Below, piece by piece: positions 48,540 to 57,904 of a stretch of DNA of 64,000 nucleotides. A program made the translations under genes and the position numbers. The notes beneath the pieces are model-generated. The model was not told the origin of the DNA. It saw only the letters and a list, made by a program, of their open reading frames with translations, and made no database searches. Origin of the DNA: Bradymonas sediminis (GTDB lineage: Bacteria; Myxococcota_A; Bradymonadia; Bradymonadales; Bradymonadaceae); NCBI RefSeq assembly GCF_003258315.1, contig NZ_CP030032.1:3350501-3414500 (forward strand), in the 5' to 3' direction. The stretch's first letter is position 1. Each line of letters starts with the position of its first letter.

Positions 48540-49241
48540 ATGCGTAAATCTCAGGCGAATTTATTTTCTGAAAATGGTCACGCCACGCTCACGACCGCGC
48601 TTCAAGAACTCTACGCGCGCTACGGTGAGCCGACCTACGATGGCCCCGATGATTTATTGGGAGTGTTGGTGCAGACGATCCTGAGCCAGCAGACCACCCG
48701 GCAGAATTGCCAGCGCGCCTTCGGCCAATTGCTCGATAAATTTGCGGGGGATTGGCGCCGCTGCCAGATCGCGCCGCGCGCAGACCTCGAAGAAGCCATC
48801 GCCTGCGCCGGCCTGGCCAAGCAAAAATCGACGCGCATCCAGGCCCTATTGGCGCGCTTGGAGGAGGAGCGCGGCGACTATAGCCTCGAATTCTTGCGCG
48901 AGATGACGCCCGACGACGCCCGCGACTACCTCACCTCATTCAAGGGCGTGGGGCCCAAGACCGCCGCGTTTACGCTGATGTACGCCGCCGGCATGGCGCT
49001 CTTTCCGATGGACACCCATATCTTCCGCATCTGCGAGCGCCTCGGCTGGCTCGACGCCGGCCAATCAAGCAAACAAGCGCACCGGCGGATGGAGGAGATG
49101 ATTCCGGCCGGCCAGCACTACCCCGCGCATATGGTCTTGGTGCGACATGGACGCGAGGTTTGTCACGCGCGCTCGCCGGCGTGTGAGGACTGCCCGCTTG
49201 GCGATATCTGCCTTTATTATCAAGATCTTATATCGAAATAG
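48540..49241 (+). CDS. nth: Endonuclease III (DNA glycosylase/AP lyase)
   Basis: 233 residues. HhH-GPD fold: ILSQQTTRQNC, the helix-hairpin-helix FKGVGPKTAAFTL with the catalytic Lys, PMDTHIFRICERLGW with the catalytic Asp, and the 4Fe-4S motif CHARSPACEDCPLGDIC. It removes oxidised pyrimidines and cleaves the abasic site in base excision repair. GGGAG precedes the start. It is the right-hand neighbour of the prkA promoter region and convergent with the epimerase gene. Confidence 0.93.
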   Translation: MRKSQANLFSENGHATLTTALQELYARYGEPTYDGPDDLLGVLVQTILSQQTTRQNCQRAFGQLLDKFAGDWRRCQIAPRADLEEAIACAGLAKQKSTRIQALLARLEEERGDYSLEFLREMTPDDARDYLTSFKGVGPKTAAFTLMYAAGMALFPMDTHIFRICERLGWLDAGQSSKQAHRRMEEMIPAGQHYPAHMVLVRHGREVCHARSPACEDCPLGDICLYYQDLISK

Positions 49242-49265
49242 ATAACACGCGGGCCGACCTTCTGC

Positions 49266-49682
49266 TTAACCCTCTTCGGGCTCGGCGCGCTGGGTGAGTT
49301 CGAAGAGCACGCGCCCGGTGTCGGAGGGGTGCATAAAGCTGATAAGCTTGCCGTGGGCGCCGTCGAGCGGCTCGTCGCTCAGCAGACGAATCTGGTGCTC
49401 GGTCATCCGCGCCCGCCCCGCCTCAATATCCTCACAGCCCGCCGCGATATGATGCACGCCCTCGCCATTTTTCGCCAAAAACCGCGCGATGGGTCCCGTC
49501 TCGTTGAGCGGCTCCAACAGCTCAATCATCGACTCACCGATCTTAAAAAACGCCACCCGCACGCCCTGAGCCGCGACTTCTTCTTCGCCCAAAAACTCCA
49601 GGCCAAACGCGTCCCGATACAACGCGATGCTCGCCTCAATGGAGCGCACCGCGATTCCAATATGGTCGATCTTTGTCAGCAT
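49266..49682 (-). CDS. mce: Methylmalonyl-CoA epimerase
   Basis: 138 residues from ATG 49682, with AAGGAA just upstream; the longer frame to 49724 is unsupported. Two beta-alpha-beta-beta-beta VOC modules. Metal ligands in family positions: KIDHIGIAVR (His), the FFKIGESMIELLEPL segment, the GVHHIAAGCEDIE block (His), and a Glu in VLFELTQR. It interconverts the R and S forms of methylmalonyl-CoA in propionate, odd-chain fatty acid and branched amino acid metabolism. The mutase genes are not in this window. Confidence 0.92.
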   Translation of the reverse strand: MLTKIDHIGIAVRSIEASIALYRDAFGLEFLGEEEVAAQGVRVAFFKIGESMIELLEPLNETGPIARFLAKNGEGVHHIAAGCEDIEAGRARMTEHQIRLLSDEPLDGAHGKLISFMHPSDTGRVLFELTQRAEPEEG

Positions 49683-49979
49683 ATTTTTCCTTGCAATTGC
49701 GTTGAATTCGTCACAAAACCCCAATTAGGTAATCGTGACAACATATTTTACAGCGTTTAACATATGCACCGCTTTCTATAGCGGCTGACTGCTGCGGCGC
49801 GAAGTCTAAATATATATGTGTCGCACACACCCGCAAAGATGCCGTCACCCATCGATATATCTACTCTATTTCAAGGGCGACCCATTATTTGTCGGCGCTT
49901 GCATCGGCAAAAGCACCGCCGCGCGCGCTCTAAAGTATCTTCGATTTCTGTTTTTTAACCACGATGGATGATTTAGCCA

Positions 49980-51791
49980 ATGCGAAGCAGCTTCCACAGC
50001 CTTTTTCTCGTTCTATTTATGACATGCCTGATAAGCGCCTGCACCACTTCGGCGTCGGATTCAGACGCACCTCTCGGCGAAGATGCCGGCGTTGCGGACG
50101 TCGGTGAAGACGTCGGTGAAGACGTCGGTGAAGACGTCGGTGAGGACGTCGGTGAGGACGTCGGTGAGGACGTCGGTGAGGACGTCGGTGAGGATATCGC
50201 CGCAGATCCGACCTGCGACGACGATCTGCTTAACGGCAACGAGACGGACGTCGACTGCGGAGGCGGCGATTGCGCGCCCTGCGCGCCCGACTTGAATTGC
50301 ACCGAAGGGACCGACTGCGCCGAGGGTGTATGCGCCGGGGGGATCTGCGCGCAGGCCGAATGCGGCGACGCGCTGGTCAACGGGAGCGAGCAATGTGACG
50401 ACGGCAATGCGGACTCGGGCGACGGCTGCGACGACACCTGCCAGACCGAAGAGGGATGGATATGCAGCGCCGAAGAGCCCAGCGTATGCGCGCTGGGATG
50501 CGGCGATGGGCTGGTGGTGGGGCTCGAAGAGTGTGACGACGGCGGCGAGTCGGCGAGCTGCGACGCCGACTGCACGGCGCCGCTGTGCGGCGACGCCGTG
50601 GTCAACACGGCCGCCGGCGAGGAGTGTGACGACGGCGGCGAGTCGGCGAGCTGCAACGCGGATTGCACCCCGGTGCGCTGCGGCGACGGCGTGCTCAACG
50701 CGGCCGCCGACGAGGAGTGCGACGATGCTAATGAAGCCGACGGGGATGGTTGCTCAAGCCAATGCCTCACCGAGGTCTGCGGCGACGGCGCGCTCAATAA
50801 CAACGGCACGGAGCAATGCGACGACGGAAACTCGACTGACGGCGACGGCTGCAGCGCTGCGTGCGAGGTGGAATGCGCCCGCGGCGAATTCTATTGCGAA
50901 GCCGACGACCAATGTGTCGCCACCGACAGTGACGACGCGAACTGCGGCGCGTGTGGCAATGTCTGCGCGACCGACCAGATGTGCGTGGCCGGCGTGTGTG
51001 AGTCGCTTTGCTTCGGGGTCGATTGCTCGGCGCACGAGACGCTCTGCGCCACGGCTGCGTGCGTGATTGAAAATAATGCAGCGACTTGCCAGGCGACCCC
51101 GGTTGCCGACGGCGACGCCTGCATCGCCGACCACGCGACCTGTGAGACCCCCACCTCAATATGCCAGGCGGGCAATTGCGTGGGGACCGCCCTGAACGGC
51201 GACGCCGTCACATGCCCGCTGAGCGCCCCCACGACCTTCCTAAACCCGCGCTGGATGGGATGGCACGGCTCGTCCAACACCTTCTGGACCCAGGGAGTCG
51301 CCTCGTGCGAGGCGGACGAAGTGCTCACGGGCATCACCGTAAGGCACAGTGGTCACTTTATGGCCTGGATTGGCTTAGTCCAGGGGATCTGCTCGACGGT
51401 CTCGAGCGCGGGCGACGACTACGTATTGGCGGAGCGAGGCGCCACGGCGCAGCTTGGTTACGGCGCGCCCTCCGGCACGACGAGCACCGCGCGCTGCGCG
51501 GCCAACGAGATGTTGGTGGGCCTGGGTGGGCGAAGCGGCACATCGATTGATGCCATCAGCGTGCGCTGTGCCCCTTACTCACTGGTGGCAGACGCGTCCG
51601 GCGCGCGCGCCATCACGCGTGGGGAAATTTCGGAGTCGGCAATCGTTGGAAATAGCGGCGGTGGGTCTTTCGAGCAGGACTGCTCAAATGATGGCGTGGC
51701 GCGCGATTTTGAGTTCGTTCAATCGCCAGGCACCGTAGGCAACACGGGCTTGCGGCTGAATTGCCACGATATCTATTTGCCCGTCGACTAA
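49980..51791 (+). CDS. Cys-rich lipoprotein with Asp/Gly tandem repeat and DUF4215-like repeats
   Basis: 603 residues. Signal peptide with lipobox LISAC (Cys21), then eight copies of GEDV (about 40-72) encoded by a 12-bp tandem repeat. Cys-rich modules of the type CGDGxxxxxEQCDDGN...DGC...C follow (about 110-330), matching the DUF4215/Myxococcus Cys-rich repeat family. Further Cys pairs and a C-terminal beta-rich domain with W/G motifs (about 420-600) complete it. It is probably an exported surface protein in the same class as the TSP3 lipoproteins here. No enzymatic motif is seen. Confidence 0.85.
   Translation: MRSSFHSLFLVLFMTCLISACTTSASDSDAPLGEDAGVADVGEDVGEDVGEDVGEDVGEDVGEDVGEDVGEDIAADPTCDDDLLNGNETDVDCGGGDCAPCAPDLNCTEGTDCAEGVCAGGICAQAECGDALVNGSEQCDDGNADSGDGCDDTCQTEEGWICSAEEPSVCALGCGDGLVVGLEECDDGGESASCDADCTAPLCGDAVVNTAAGEECDDGGESASCNADCTPVRCGDGVLNAAADEECDDANEADGDGCSSQCLTEVCGDGALNNNGTEQCDDGNSTDGDGCSAACEVECARGEFYCEADDQCVATDSDDANCGACGNVCATDQMCVAGVCESLCFGVDCSAHETLCATAACVIENNAATCQATPVADGDACIADHATCETPTSICQAGNCVGTALNGDAVTCPLSAPTTFLNPRWMGWHGSSNTFWTQGVASCEADEVLTGITVRHSGHFMAWIGLVQGICSTVSSAGDDYVLAERGATAQLGYGAPSGTTSTARCAANEMLVGLGGRSGTSIDAISVRCAPYSLVADASGARAITRGEISESAIVGNSGGGSFEQDCSNDGVARDFEFVQSPGTVGNTGLRLNCHDIYLPVD
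50097..50192 (+). repeat. 12-bp tandem repeat, eight copies
   Basis: Unit GACGTCGGTGA(A/G), eight perfect-to-near-perfect copies in frame (Asp-Val-Gly-Glu). The first three end in A, the last five in G, which suggests recent expansion. Since the unit is a multiple of three, gain or loss of copies changes protein length but keeps the frame. Confidence 0.95.
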
Positions 51792-51830
51792 GCCGTACAA
51801 ATCCGTCGGGCAGCACGGTGTGTCCAGATA

Positions 51831-51867
51831 AGAGGCGTTCGTCAAGATTAAGGCGGCGCCTCTTTTT
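51831..51867 (+). terminator. Rho-independent terminator after the Cys-rich lipoprotein
   Basis: 7-bp stem (arms 51831-51837 and 51857-51863) with a long loop, followed by T4 and A/T-rich sequence. About 40 bases beyond the stop codon. Confidence 0.7.
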
Positions 51868-51981
51868 AGTTGCTTGACTCTACCTGATCGGATCCTACCC
51901 TTGCTGTCACTCATTTGTGATACATGATGCGTCTATTTTGTAGCCGTTCAGGGGGCATCACAAATTGGAGCCAGATCACCT

Positions 51982-52022
51982 TGACCTGGTCATAAAAGAG
52001 TTTCCTTCCAAGACCTGGAAGG
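51982..52022 (+). promoter_or_regulatory. Two palindromes upstream of yceI, possible operators
   Basis: TGACCTGGTCA (51982-51992) is a perfect 11-base palindrome; CCTTCCA-N5-TGGAAGG (52004-52010 and 52016-52022) is a second inverted repeat. Both lie 65-105 bases before yceI, where a dimeric regulator could bind. The regulator is unknown. Confidence 0.4.
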
Positions 52023-52087
52023 TCGGCTCCGATGTTAGAAAGGTCCAATGAACGCTCACTTTATTTTTCTTCACCAAGGATTCAATC

Positions 52088-52615
52088 ATGACCTGGAATA
52101 TTGACAAGGCTCACTCGAAGATCGGGTTTAGCGTGCGCCATATGATGATCGCGAAGGTGCACGGTGAGTTCACCAATTTTGACGTCCAGCTCAACCTGGA
52201 CCCGGTGGAGCTCGGCAATTCAAAAATTATCGCTAATATCGACGTCCAGAGCATCGACACCGCCCAATCGCAGCGCGACGATCATCTGAGGTCCGCAGAT
52301 TTCTTCGACGTCGAAGCATTCCCCACGATCAACTTCCAGAGCACGGACTTCGAGAAATCCGGCGACGACAATGTTAGGCTGGAGGGCTTGTTGACCATCC
52401 GCGGCATCACCAAGCCCATCACCCTGAAGGGCGAGCAACTCGGGCCGGTCAAAAACCCGATGTCGGGAGTCCGTTCGGTCGGCTATTCACTGACCGGCGA
52501 GCTGAGCCGTGAGGACTTCGGCCTGACCTGGAATAAGGCGATGGAGTCGGGCGGGGTGATGGTCGGCAAAAAGGTGACCATCAATATCGACGTCGAAGTC
52601 GCCGAGAGCGAGTGA
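52088..52615 (+). CDS. YceI family protein
   Basis: 175 residues, AAGGA 7 bases upstream. Begins with WNIDKAHSKIGFSVRHMMIAKVHGEF, the family start; a DHLRSADFFDVEAFP motif and the C-terminal VGKKVTINIDVEV strand follow. YceI folds into a lipocalin-like barrel that holds polyisoprenoids. There is no signal peptide, so this copy is probably cytoplasmic, unlike E. coli YceI. It stands alone between two terminators. Its precise ligand is unknown. Confidence 0.92.
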   Translation: MTWNIDKAHSKIGFSVRHMMIAKVHGEFTNFDVQLNLDPVELGNSKIIANIDVQSIDTAQSQRDDHLRSADFFDVEAFPTINFQSTDFEKSGDDNVRLEGLLTIRGITKPITLKGEQLGPVKNPMSGVRSVGYSLTGELSREDFGLTWNKAMESGGVMVGKKVTINIDVEVAESE

Positions 52616-52661
52616 GCGACGTGAGTTGAGCGGCTCATTTGGCGGTCGCTGACCAAGCATC

Positions 52662-52705
52662 GATGCCCCCATCGCTTTTAAAACGCGATGGGGGCATCTT
52701 GCTTT
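52662..52705 (+). terminator. Rho-independent terminator after yceI
   Basis: 14-bp stem (arms 52662-52675 and 52685-52698) followed by a T-rich tract, about 46 bases beyond the stop. Confidence 0.88.
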
Positions 52706-52760
52706 TCTTGCGCGCTTGCGCGGGGTCAAACCTGCGAATTCGCGCGAATCGTCATAAACG

Positions 52761-52788
52761 AAAAGCCCGGCGAGCTTGTCCCGCCGGG
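52761..52788 (-). terminator. Terminator of the leftward beta-propeller lipoprotein gene
   Basis: 7-bp GC stem (arms 52766-52772 and 52782-52788) followed on the minus strand by CTTTTCGTTT. It is 18 bases past the stop. Confidence 0.8.
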
Positions 52789-52805
52789 AGCATCAGAAGC
52801 GACGA

Positions 52806-54608
52806 TTAATCTTGCGCCGCGGGCTCAGTTGCCTCTTTGGTTAACTTAAAGCCTTCAACCCGCCCAGGGCCAGAATCGGCGTCACACGAGGACACATAGA
52901 TCATATCGTCGACGCGCAGCGGCACCGCATAGCGGCGACCCGGACCTTTTAAGGCCGTCTCAAACACGCGGGCGCCATCGTCGACGTTGAGCCCGATCAG
53001 CTTGCCGGATTTATCGCCCTTGGCCACCTCGACCACCCAGGCAGTCTCGGGGCTATCTTCGCCCAATTGGGTGAGCATCATACGCGAAGGGTGCTCACGG
53101 AAGCGCTGGATCGCACTGGGGTCTTCGAAATCAGGGAATTCCCACAGCCGCTCGTAGCGTGGTCCGGAGGCGTCGACCTTAATGGCAACCGCCACAATGC
53201 CGGCCGGATGGGTCTTATCGGGCATAAAGGTGGGCACCAACAAGATCGGGTTCTCGGCGTCGCCGGCGACCAACGGTTGGGTAACAGCCATCCCCGCCCA
53301 GTCTTTGGCGCAGGGGTCGTCGGCGGCGCCGCATTGGTCGACGAGTTTAATCCGGTCAAATTGGGTGCCGTAATGCGTCTGGTCGATCAGGTATAGGTGG
53401 CCGTCCTTGGTGGGATAGCTCAGCGTTTTATAGCCGCCAACTTCGACATAAGAAGGGGTGCTGCCGCCGATATAGTCGAGCTTTTGCCAGCACTCGAAGA
53501 GGGTCAGCCCGTCGCAGCGATCATCCCAGGGCTCGGGCGCCTTATCATCTTGTCCACTCAGGCGCGGTATCCACAGGTTCTCGCAGGATTCGATACAGGC
53601 CAGGGAGGGCTCATCCGGGTTAAAATCCGCGCAGAGTGAGGCGTCACAGGCCGGGTCAAACTCAAGGCCGGCTCCGGTGCGCATCAGCGTATTCGCATAG
53701 TCTTTGCGCGCCAGGTCGAGCTGCCCGTTGCCCGCGGCAAGCACGAGTTCGTAGCCGTCCGGCTGGTCGATGATCAGCGGGCCGGAGGGGGCCCAAAATC
53801 CACCGCCGCACTTGCGCTCGCGCGAGCCGGAGCTATTCTCTGGGCCGCAATTTTCGTCTGGCTCAGGCGTGCTGATCAGGCTGGCCGATGTCGCCAATTC
53901 AGCCCCCTGGGCTTGCCAGGCATCCAGGTCAATCTCAAACGCCCACCCATGCCAGGGCTGAATGTCGCGGGTGTTGCCCGCGGTAATATAAACCTTGCCG
54001 AGGCTATCGCCGGGGAGCTTGCCGATCTTCACGTCGCCGCGCGCCAGGGCGTGGCTGGGCCGAAATGAAATATCGACCTCCTCAACGCTTTGGTGGGTTG
54101 CCTCTAGCTCGATGGTCTCGAAGTCGGGGTCCACCGCGTGCGCCACAAGGTCGATGACGGCGACCCGGTGGCTTAAGCGTTGACTATTGGCATCCACCTT
54201 CTCCAGATCGCCGGGCACCGTGTGATAGGCCACGACGATGCGCGTATCGTCGATAAAGGCGGGCTGTGCGATGGAGAGGACGCCCTGGCCTTGCGCCGCG
54301 GGCAGCGCCAGGCTCCACTTTTGCTCGCCGGTGGTCGGGTCGAGCCCGAGTAGATTTCCCTCGGCGCCCAGCGCAACGATCTCAAGGCCGTTGGGACCCG
54401 AAAACTCCATCGGTGAACTATAGATACAGCCCGCAAACTCAACGCCCGGGGCATTTGTGGTGGGGAACGCGCGCTGAATCTTCCACTCCTCCGGGCTCAC
54501 CTCCACCTCAGGCGGCTCTGCATCGGCGGAGTCATCGGCACATCCACCCGATAGTGCTGCCGCAAACCCAACGCCCAGAACCGTCTTATATAAGAACCTT
54601 GAAATCAT
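52806..54608 (-). CDS. Secreted lipoprotein with PQQ-like beta-propeller repeats
   Basis: 600 residues from ATG 54608, preceded by GGAG (54614-54618 region) at suitable spacing; ATG 54614 has no spacer. Signal peptide with lipobox ALSGGC (Cys24). Repeats such as NLLGLDPTTGEQKW and KLIGLNVDDGARVFE resemble the W-motif of PQQ-like (YVTN) beta-propellers. Cys pairs are scattered (CDASLCADF, CIESCENLW). Function unknown: perhaps an envelope scaffold in the BamB style. No catalytic motif. Confidence 0.75.
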   Translation of the reverse strand: MISRFLYKTVLGVGFAAALSGGCADDSADAEPPEVEVSPEEWKIQRAFPTTNAPGVEFAGCIYSSPMEFSGPNGLEIVALGAEGNLLGLDPTTGEQKWSLALPAAQGQGVLSIAQPAFIDDTRIVVAYHTVPGDLEKVDANSQRLSHRVAVIDLVAHAVDPDFETIELEATHQSVEEVDISFRPSHALARGDVKIGKLPGDSLGKVYITAGNTRDIQPWHGWAFEIDLDAWQAQGAELATSASLISTPEPDENCGPENSSGSRERKCGGGFWAPSGPLIIDQPDGYELVLAAGNGQLDLARKDYANTLMRTGAGLEFDPACDASLCADFNPDEPSLACIESCENLWIPRLSGQDDKAPEPWDDRCDGLTLFECWQKLDYIGGSTPSYVEVGGYKTLSYPTKDGHLYLIDQTHYGTQFDRIKLVDQCGAADDPCAKDWAGMAVTQPLVAGDAENPILLVPTFMPDKTHPAGIVAVAIKVDASGPRYERLWEFPDFEDPSAIQRFREHPSRMMLTQLGEDSPETAWVVEVAKGDKSGKLIGLNVDDGARVFETALKGPGRRYAVPLRVDDMIYVSSCDADSGPGRVEGFKLTKEATEPAAQD

Positions 54609-54692
54609 TTTCATCTCCGTGATTGGTGTCAACGGGGCGAACCTTTCAAAATAGACATTTCATGTCAAACTCACCGGGGATAATTTGTGATA

Positions 54693-57600
54693 TCAGCGAA
54701 AATCGCGACTTCGTGAAGCCGGCTGGCGAAGCTCAATCTGGGGCACCCAGAGGCGCTCAGCGACGAGATGGCACACCCCCTCCTGCTGCTGAACCTGCCC
54801 GCTGATGCCTAAAAAAGCCTCGGTGCGCGCGATGACGCGATAGGCCTCGTAGACCTTTGGCCAGACGATGACATTTGCCAGGCCGGTCTCATCTTCCAGG
54901 GTCATAAAGAGCACGCCGGAGGCGGTGCTCGGGCGTTGGCGGCAGATGACCATCGCCACAAAATGGGTGGAGCGCCCGTTCGGGTATTCTTTGAGCTCGG
55001 CGGCGTCGGGGTAATTGCGGCGCTTTAACTCGGGGCGCACCGCCTGCATCGGGTGGCCACGCAGGCTATGAAAGGTGGTGCGATAATCCCAGGCGATGGC
55101 GTCATTTTTGTCGAGCGCGGCAAATTTAGGCTCGGCGATGGCGGCCGTTTTATTGGCGGCCACCTCGGCCGAAGAAGTACCCTCGGGAAACAGCGGCAAT
55201 GTCTCGCGCCGAAGTCCCCGCACCCGCCAGAGGGCGTCGCGCTGCGAGATGCCAAAGCGGTGGAAGGCGTCGGCCTTGGCCAGTTGGCGCAGGGTCTGGG
55301 CGTCGAGTGAGCCGGCGAGTCGCTGGAGCAATCGCTCGAAGTCGCGCATTGAATTCCCCACGATGCCGCTGCGCGCTCGCTCAATCGCCGGCCATGCGTC
55401 CTCGCGCATGCCCTTGAGATAGCGAAACCCCATACGAATCGAGAACTTAGCACCTCTTTGACCTGGCATATCTCGCAGCGCTCGGGGCGCCCGAGGGATC
55501 GAAGAATCTGCGACGATGGGCTCCATGGCGCAGTCCCAAACGCTCTCGCAGATATCCAGCGGCTCAAAGCGCACGCCATGCCGTTTGGCGTCCTCGATAA
55601 TGGTCGCCGAGGAGTAAAACCCCATCGGCTGCGAGTTGAGCAGCGCGCAGGTAAACTCGACCGGATAATGACATTTCAAATACGCGGTGGCGTAGGTAAT
55701 CAGCGCGAAGCTCGCCGCGTGACTCTCGGGAAATCCATATTCGCCGAAGCCCCGGATCTGCTCGAAGACCCGCTGGGCATATTCGCGCGCGATGCCGCGC
55801 TGAATCATACGGCTGATTAATTTTTCGCGGTGCTTCTCCAGGCGCCCCTCGCTGCGCCAGGCGCCCATATCACGGCGTAATTGGTCGGCCTCGCCGGGCG
55901 TATAGCCAGCGGCGATGACGGCCAACTTCATGACCTGCTCCTGAAAAAGGGGCACGCCCAGGGTCTTCTCGAGCACCGGCTTGAGACTCGGGTGCGGGTA
56001 TTCGACGGGCTCGACGCCGCTTCGCCGGCGCAGATAGGGATGCACCATCCCGCCGCTTATCGGCCCGGGGCGCACCAGGCTGATTTGAATCACAAGATCA
56101 TAAAATACCCGCGGGCGAAGTCTCGGGAGCATCGCCATCTGCGCGCGGCTCTCGACCTGAAAGACGCCGATGCTGTCGGCCTTCTGGAGCATCGCGTAGG
56201 TCGCAGGGTCGTCGACCGGAAGTTCGGCCATCGAAAGCTCAACCCCGCGATGCTCGCGCATCAGGCGAAATGCCTTATCAAGATGGGTGAGCGCGCCCAG
56301 CCCGAGCAGATCGAGCTTGAAGAGCCCGAGGGTTTCGACGTCGTATTTGTCCCACTGCACGACCGTTCGCGCCTCCATGGTGGCCGGCTCAATCGGGACC
56401 ATCTCGTGGACCGGTTCGGCGCCAAGCAAAAATCCGCCGGGGTGAATCGAGAGATGACGCGGGAAGTCGAGCATCTCCTCGACCAACTCGAGCAACCATT
56501 GGACCTCCATATTCTGCGGGTCGAGGCCGGCCGCGGCGAGGTCCTCGGGGCCCGGCCCGTGGCTGCGTCCGGTGGTTTTGGCGAGCTGCTCCAGCGCGCC
56601 TGCGTCGAGGCCGAGGACTTCGCCGACGCTTCGCACCGCCGAGCGCGCGCGAAAGCGCACGACGTTCGCAAGAATCGCGGCATGCTCACGCCCGTAAAGC
56701 TCATAGACATGCTGAATCACCTCCTCGCGGCGTTTATGAGAGATATCCAGGTCAATATCGGGCGGCTCGGCGCGCTCTTCGGACATAAATCGCTCGAAGA
56801 GCAGGTTCATGCGCACCGGGTCGATGGCGGTGATCCCCAGGCAATAACAGACCACCGAGTTGGCCGCGGAGCCGCGCCCCTGGCATAAAATTTCATTGTC
56901 TCGGCAAAACTCGATAATCTCGGCCATGCTCAGAAAATATCCGGCATAACCGAGCTTTTTGATGATGCCTAATTCGCGCTCAAGCTGGGCGCGCACGTCC
57001 TGGGGGATCTTGCCTTGATAGCGTCTCTGCGCGCCCTCCTCGCTCAGTCGGCGAAGTTGCGCGTCTGAAGTAACCCCCTCAGGAAGCCCACCAGTCGGGT
57101 AGGCATATTTAATCTGAGAGGCGCAAAAGGTGCATCGACGCGCGATGCGCCGCGTGTTGGCGATGGCCTCGGGAAGATCGGCGAAGCGCTGGGCGAAATC
57201 TTCGGGCGAAATAAGCGCATGCTGATGATTGGGCTTTAGGAGCGTTCCGGCGCGCTCCAACGTCGTATTATAACGAATGCAGGTCAGAATATCCTGAAGC
57301 CTTCGACGGCGCTGGCGGTGATAAAGCGTCTCGATTGCAGCACAAATCGGCAGCTCAAATCGGGCGGCGCGCTCCAGCAGTCGCGCCTCGTCGGCGACCT
57401 GATTCTCATGGTGATGGCGCACAACCATCGCGTAAAGACGGTCGCCAAATGCGCGCTTGAGCGCCTTCGCAATCACATCAAAATCATGCTCCGGGATTGG
57501 GCGCATCAGCGTGCTCTGCTCGCCGCCCCATAGCGCGATGAGGTCGGTCGCGTGGGCGCAAACCTCGGCGAGCGTCACCTGTGATTCGCCCTTGGGGCAC

Positions 57601-57902
57601 CGGGCCTGACCGAGGGTGATCAGCTGACACAATTTACGATACCCCTCGCGTGTTTGGGCCAATAGAATCAGGGTTGATTGGTCCTCAAGGGTGAGTTCGG
57701 CGCCGTAGATAAGATGGATATTTTTATCCCTCGCGTGGCTATAGGCGCGCACGACTCCATAGACGCCGTCGCGGTCGGTAACCGCGATCGCCTCAACCCC
57801 CAACTCAATCGCGCGATCGATTAACTCTTCGGGATGGCTCGCACCCTCCAAAAAAGAATAATTCGACTTACACCATAGCGCTGCGTATCCCGGATTCCTC
57901 AC
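54693..57902 (-). CDS. dnaE2: Error-prone DNA polymerase III alpha subunit
   Basis: 1069 residues. I chose GTG 57902, two bases after the imuB stop, with GGGAGG upstream; the frame continues to 57932 but into imuB. PHP domain (SNYSFLEGASHPEEL), palm with the catalytic aspartates in PPDIDLDISH, GRGSAANSVVCYCLGIT, and PLFQEQVMKLA. The C-terminal OB fold (FVAMVICRQRPSTASGVLFMTLEDETG) is typical of DnaE2. With ImuA and ImuB it copies damaged DNA in SOS mutagenesis. Last gene of the imu operon. Confidence 0.96.
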   Translation of the reverse strand: MRNPGYAALWCKSNYSFLEGASHPEELIDRAIELGVEAIAVTDRDGVYGVVRAYSHARDKNIHLIYGAELTLEDQSTLILLAQTREGYRKLCQLITLGQARCPKGESQVTLAEVCAHATDLIALWGGEQSTLMRPIPEHDFDVIAKALKRAFGDRLYAMVVRHHHENQVADEARLLERAARFELPICAAIETLYHRQRRRRLQDILTCIRYNTTLERAGTLLKPNHQHALISPEDFAQRFADLPEAIANTRRIARRCTFCASQIKYAYPTGGLPEGVTSDAQLRRLSEEGAQRRYQGKIPQDVRAQLERELGIIKKLGYAGYFLSMAEIIEFCRDNEILCQGRGSAANSVVCYCLGITAIDPVRMNLLFERFMSEERAEPPDIDLDISHKRREEVIQHVYELYGREHAAILANVVRFRARSAVRSVGEVLGLDAGALEQLAKTTGRSHGPGPEDLAAAGLDPQNMEVQWLLELVEEMLDFPRHLSIHPGGFLLGAEPVHEMVPIEPATMEARTVVQWDKYDVETLGLFKLDLLGLGALTHLDKAFRLMREHRGVELSMAELPVDDPATYAMLQKADSIGVFQVESRAQMAMLPRLRPRVFYDLVIQISLVRPGPISGGMVHPYLRRRSGVEPVEYPHPSLKPVLEKTLGVPLFQEQVMKLAVIAAGYTPGEADQLRRDMGAWRSEGRLEKHREKLISRMIQRGIAREYAQRVFEQIRGFGEYGFPESHAASFALITYATAYLKCHYPVEFTCALLNSQPMGFYSSATIIEDAKRHGVRFEPLDICESVWDCAMEPIVADSSIPRAPRALRDMPGQRGAKFSIRMGFRYLKGMREDAWPAIERARSGIVGNSMRDFERLLQRLAGSLDAQTLRQLAKADAFHRFGISQRDALWRVRGLRRETLPLFPEGTSSAEVAANKTAAIAEPKFAALDKNDAIAWDYRTTFHSLRGHPMQAVRPELKRRNYPDAAELKEYPNGRSTHFVAMVICRQRPSTASGVLFMTLEDETGLANVIVWPKVYEAYRVIARTEAFLGISGQVQQQEGVCHLVAERLWVPQIELRQPASRSRDFR

Positions 57903-57904
57903 GC

